The notes under the pieces are model-generated. The model was given only the letters and a program-made list of their open reading frames with translations. It searched no databases and was not told the DNA's origin. This document shows, piece after piece, positions 7,146 through 7,393 of a stretch of 7,393 nucleotides of DNA (the first letter of the stretch is position 1; every line of letters begins with the position of its first letter). Made by a program: the position numbers and the translations under genes. Where the stretch lies: contig DNZD01000194.1 in assembly GCA_003504855.1 (NCBI GenBank), positions 1-7,393 of the forward strand, given 5' to 3'. The stretch is from Cytophagales bacterium (GTDB lineage: Bacteria; Bacteroidota; Bacteroidia; Cytophagales; Cyclobacteriaceae).

Positions 7146-7153
7146 CAAAAATA
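7146..7153 (-). promoter_or_regulatory. Candidate -7 promoter element for the secreted-protein gene
   Basis: On the minus strand 7153-7146 reads TATTTTTG, an exact fit to TAnnTTTG. No TTG is found 17-23 nt further upstream, so only half of the usual Bacteroidota promoter is present. The position fits a transcript with a leader of about 100 nt before the ATG at 7043 that includes the CCCCAA/TTGGGG repeat. Confidence 0.4.
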
Positions 7154-7208
7154 TTAATGAGTGGCCACCCTCGGATGTAGTAAACCCGAAAACCAGCTTT
7201 GGAGAAGT

Positions 7209-7393
7209 CTAGAAGATGGAAACCAACAAGTTCGATGGTTTATATCGCTCATCACCGGATTCCCTATAGGCGGCATTCAGAAGACGTATCACGTGATTTC
7301 TTCCCAGGCGCTCGCACCACTCAAACGGGCCCCATGGATAATTGGTGCCTAGTTTCATGGCAAGGTCAATGTCTTCACGCGTTGCTGTGCCAT
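7209..7393 (-). CDS. 3-hydroxyacyl-CoA dehydrogenase, C-terminal end (runs off right edge)
   Basis: Reading the minus strand from the right edge gives 60 codons and a TAG at 7211-7209. The stretch begins GTATREDIDLAMKLGTNYPW and continues GPFEWCERLG, ending in DERYKPSNLLVSIF. The D-I-D-x-A-M-K-x-G-T-x-Y-P-x-G-P-F-E-W signature belongs to the C-terminal dimerisation domain of NAD-dependent 3-hydroxyacyl/3-hydroxybutyryl-CoA dehydrogenases (PaaH/HbdA/FadB-like). These oxidise 3-hydroxyacyl-CoA to 3-ketoacyl-CoA in the cytoplasm during beta-oxidation, phenylacetate breakdown or related routes. The R/Y-x-P-x-x-L-L ending is also usual. The NAD-binding Rossmann domain and the catalytic His would lie outside the window, so chain-length specificity and exact type cannot be judged. 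It is separated from the downstream secreted-protein gene by 165 nt. Confidence 0.8.
   Translation of the reverse strand, partial: GTATREDIDLAMKLGTNYPWGPFEWCERLGRNHVIRLLNAAYRESGDERYKPSNLLVSIF

Noticed and set aside
7043..7148. Longer form of the secreted protein starting at a TTG at 7148
   Set aside because: The TTG is the end of a TAnnTTTG promoter-like element, the extra 35 residues have no signal-peptide character, and starting there would bury the signal peptide inside the protein.
7165..7178. GTGGCCAC palindrome downstream of the dehydrogenase gene as a terminator
   Set aside because: It is a palindrome with no room for a loop unless the stem shrinks to 2 bp, so it would not form a useful terminator hairpin.

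Overview
The window looks like chromosomal core DNA from a Bacteroidota species, most likely of the Cytophagales type. Four things point there: the gene set (a half-length glycogen-synthase-like protein, a DUF4270 lipoprotein and glmS in a row), the near absence of Shine-Dalgarno sequences, a promoter of the Bacteroidota TTG / TAnnTTTG class, and a lipoprotein whose Cys is followed by K-D-D like the surface-export signal known from this phylum. I see no mobile element, CRISPR array, tRNA or rRNA.

Layout. Positions 1-1143 (minus strand) hold a flippase-like membrane protein gene followed, with a 25-nt overlap, by the 5' part of an RfaE2-type heptose-phosphate adenylyltransferase gene that runs off the left edge. 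A 253-nt divergent gap (1144-1396) carries a good promoter for the plus-strand operon. Positions 1397-5503 (plus strand) hold three tightly packed genes: a degenerate GT5 (glycogen/starch synthase N-domain) protein, a DUF4270 lipoprotein, and glmS (glucosamine-6-phosphate synthase). A 91-nt convergent gap (5504-5594) contains two stem-loops. Positions 5595-7043 (minus strand) encode an unrecognised secreted protein of 482 aa. Upstream of it, 7209-7393 (minus strand) is the 3' end of a 3-hydroxyacyl-CoA dehydrogenase gene that enters from the right edge.

How the genes fit together. GlmS makes glucosamine-6-phosphate, the entry to UDP-GlcNAc for peptidoglycan and lipid A. RfaE2 feeds the ADP-heptose pathway for LPS core, and the flippase-like protein is a polytopic membrane protein of a lipid-handling family. 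The left two thirds therefore has a cell-envelope theme. The most interesting unit is the GT5-like / DUF4270 / glmS operon: the GT5-like protein lacks the C-terminal half and the key substrate-binding residues of real glycogen synthases, and DUF4270 is of unknown function. A role in amino-sugar or envelope metabolism is inference from gene order only. The dehydrogenase is fatty-acid or acyl-CoA metabolism and appears unrelated to the rest.
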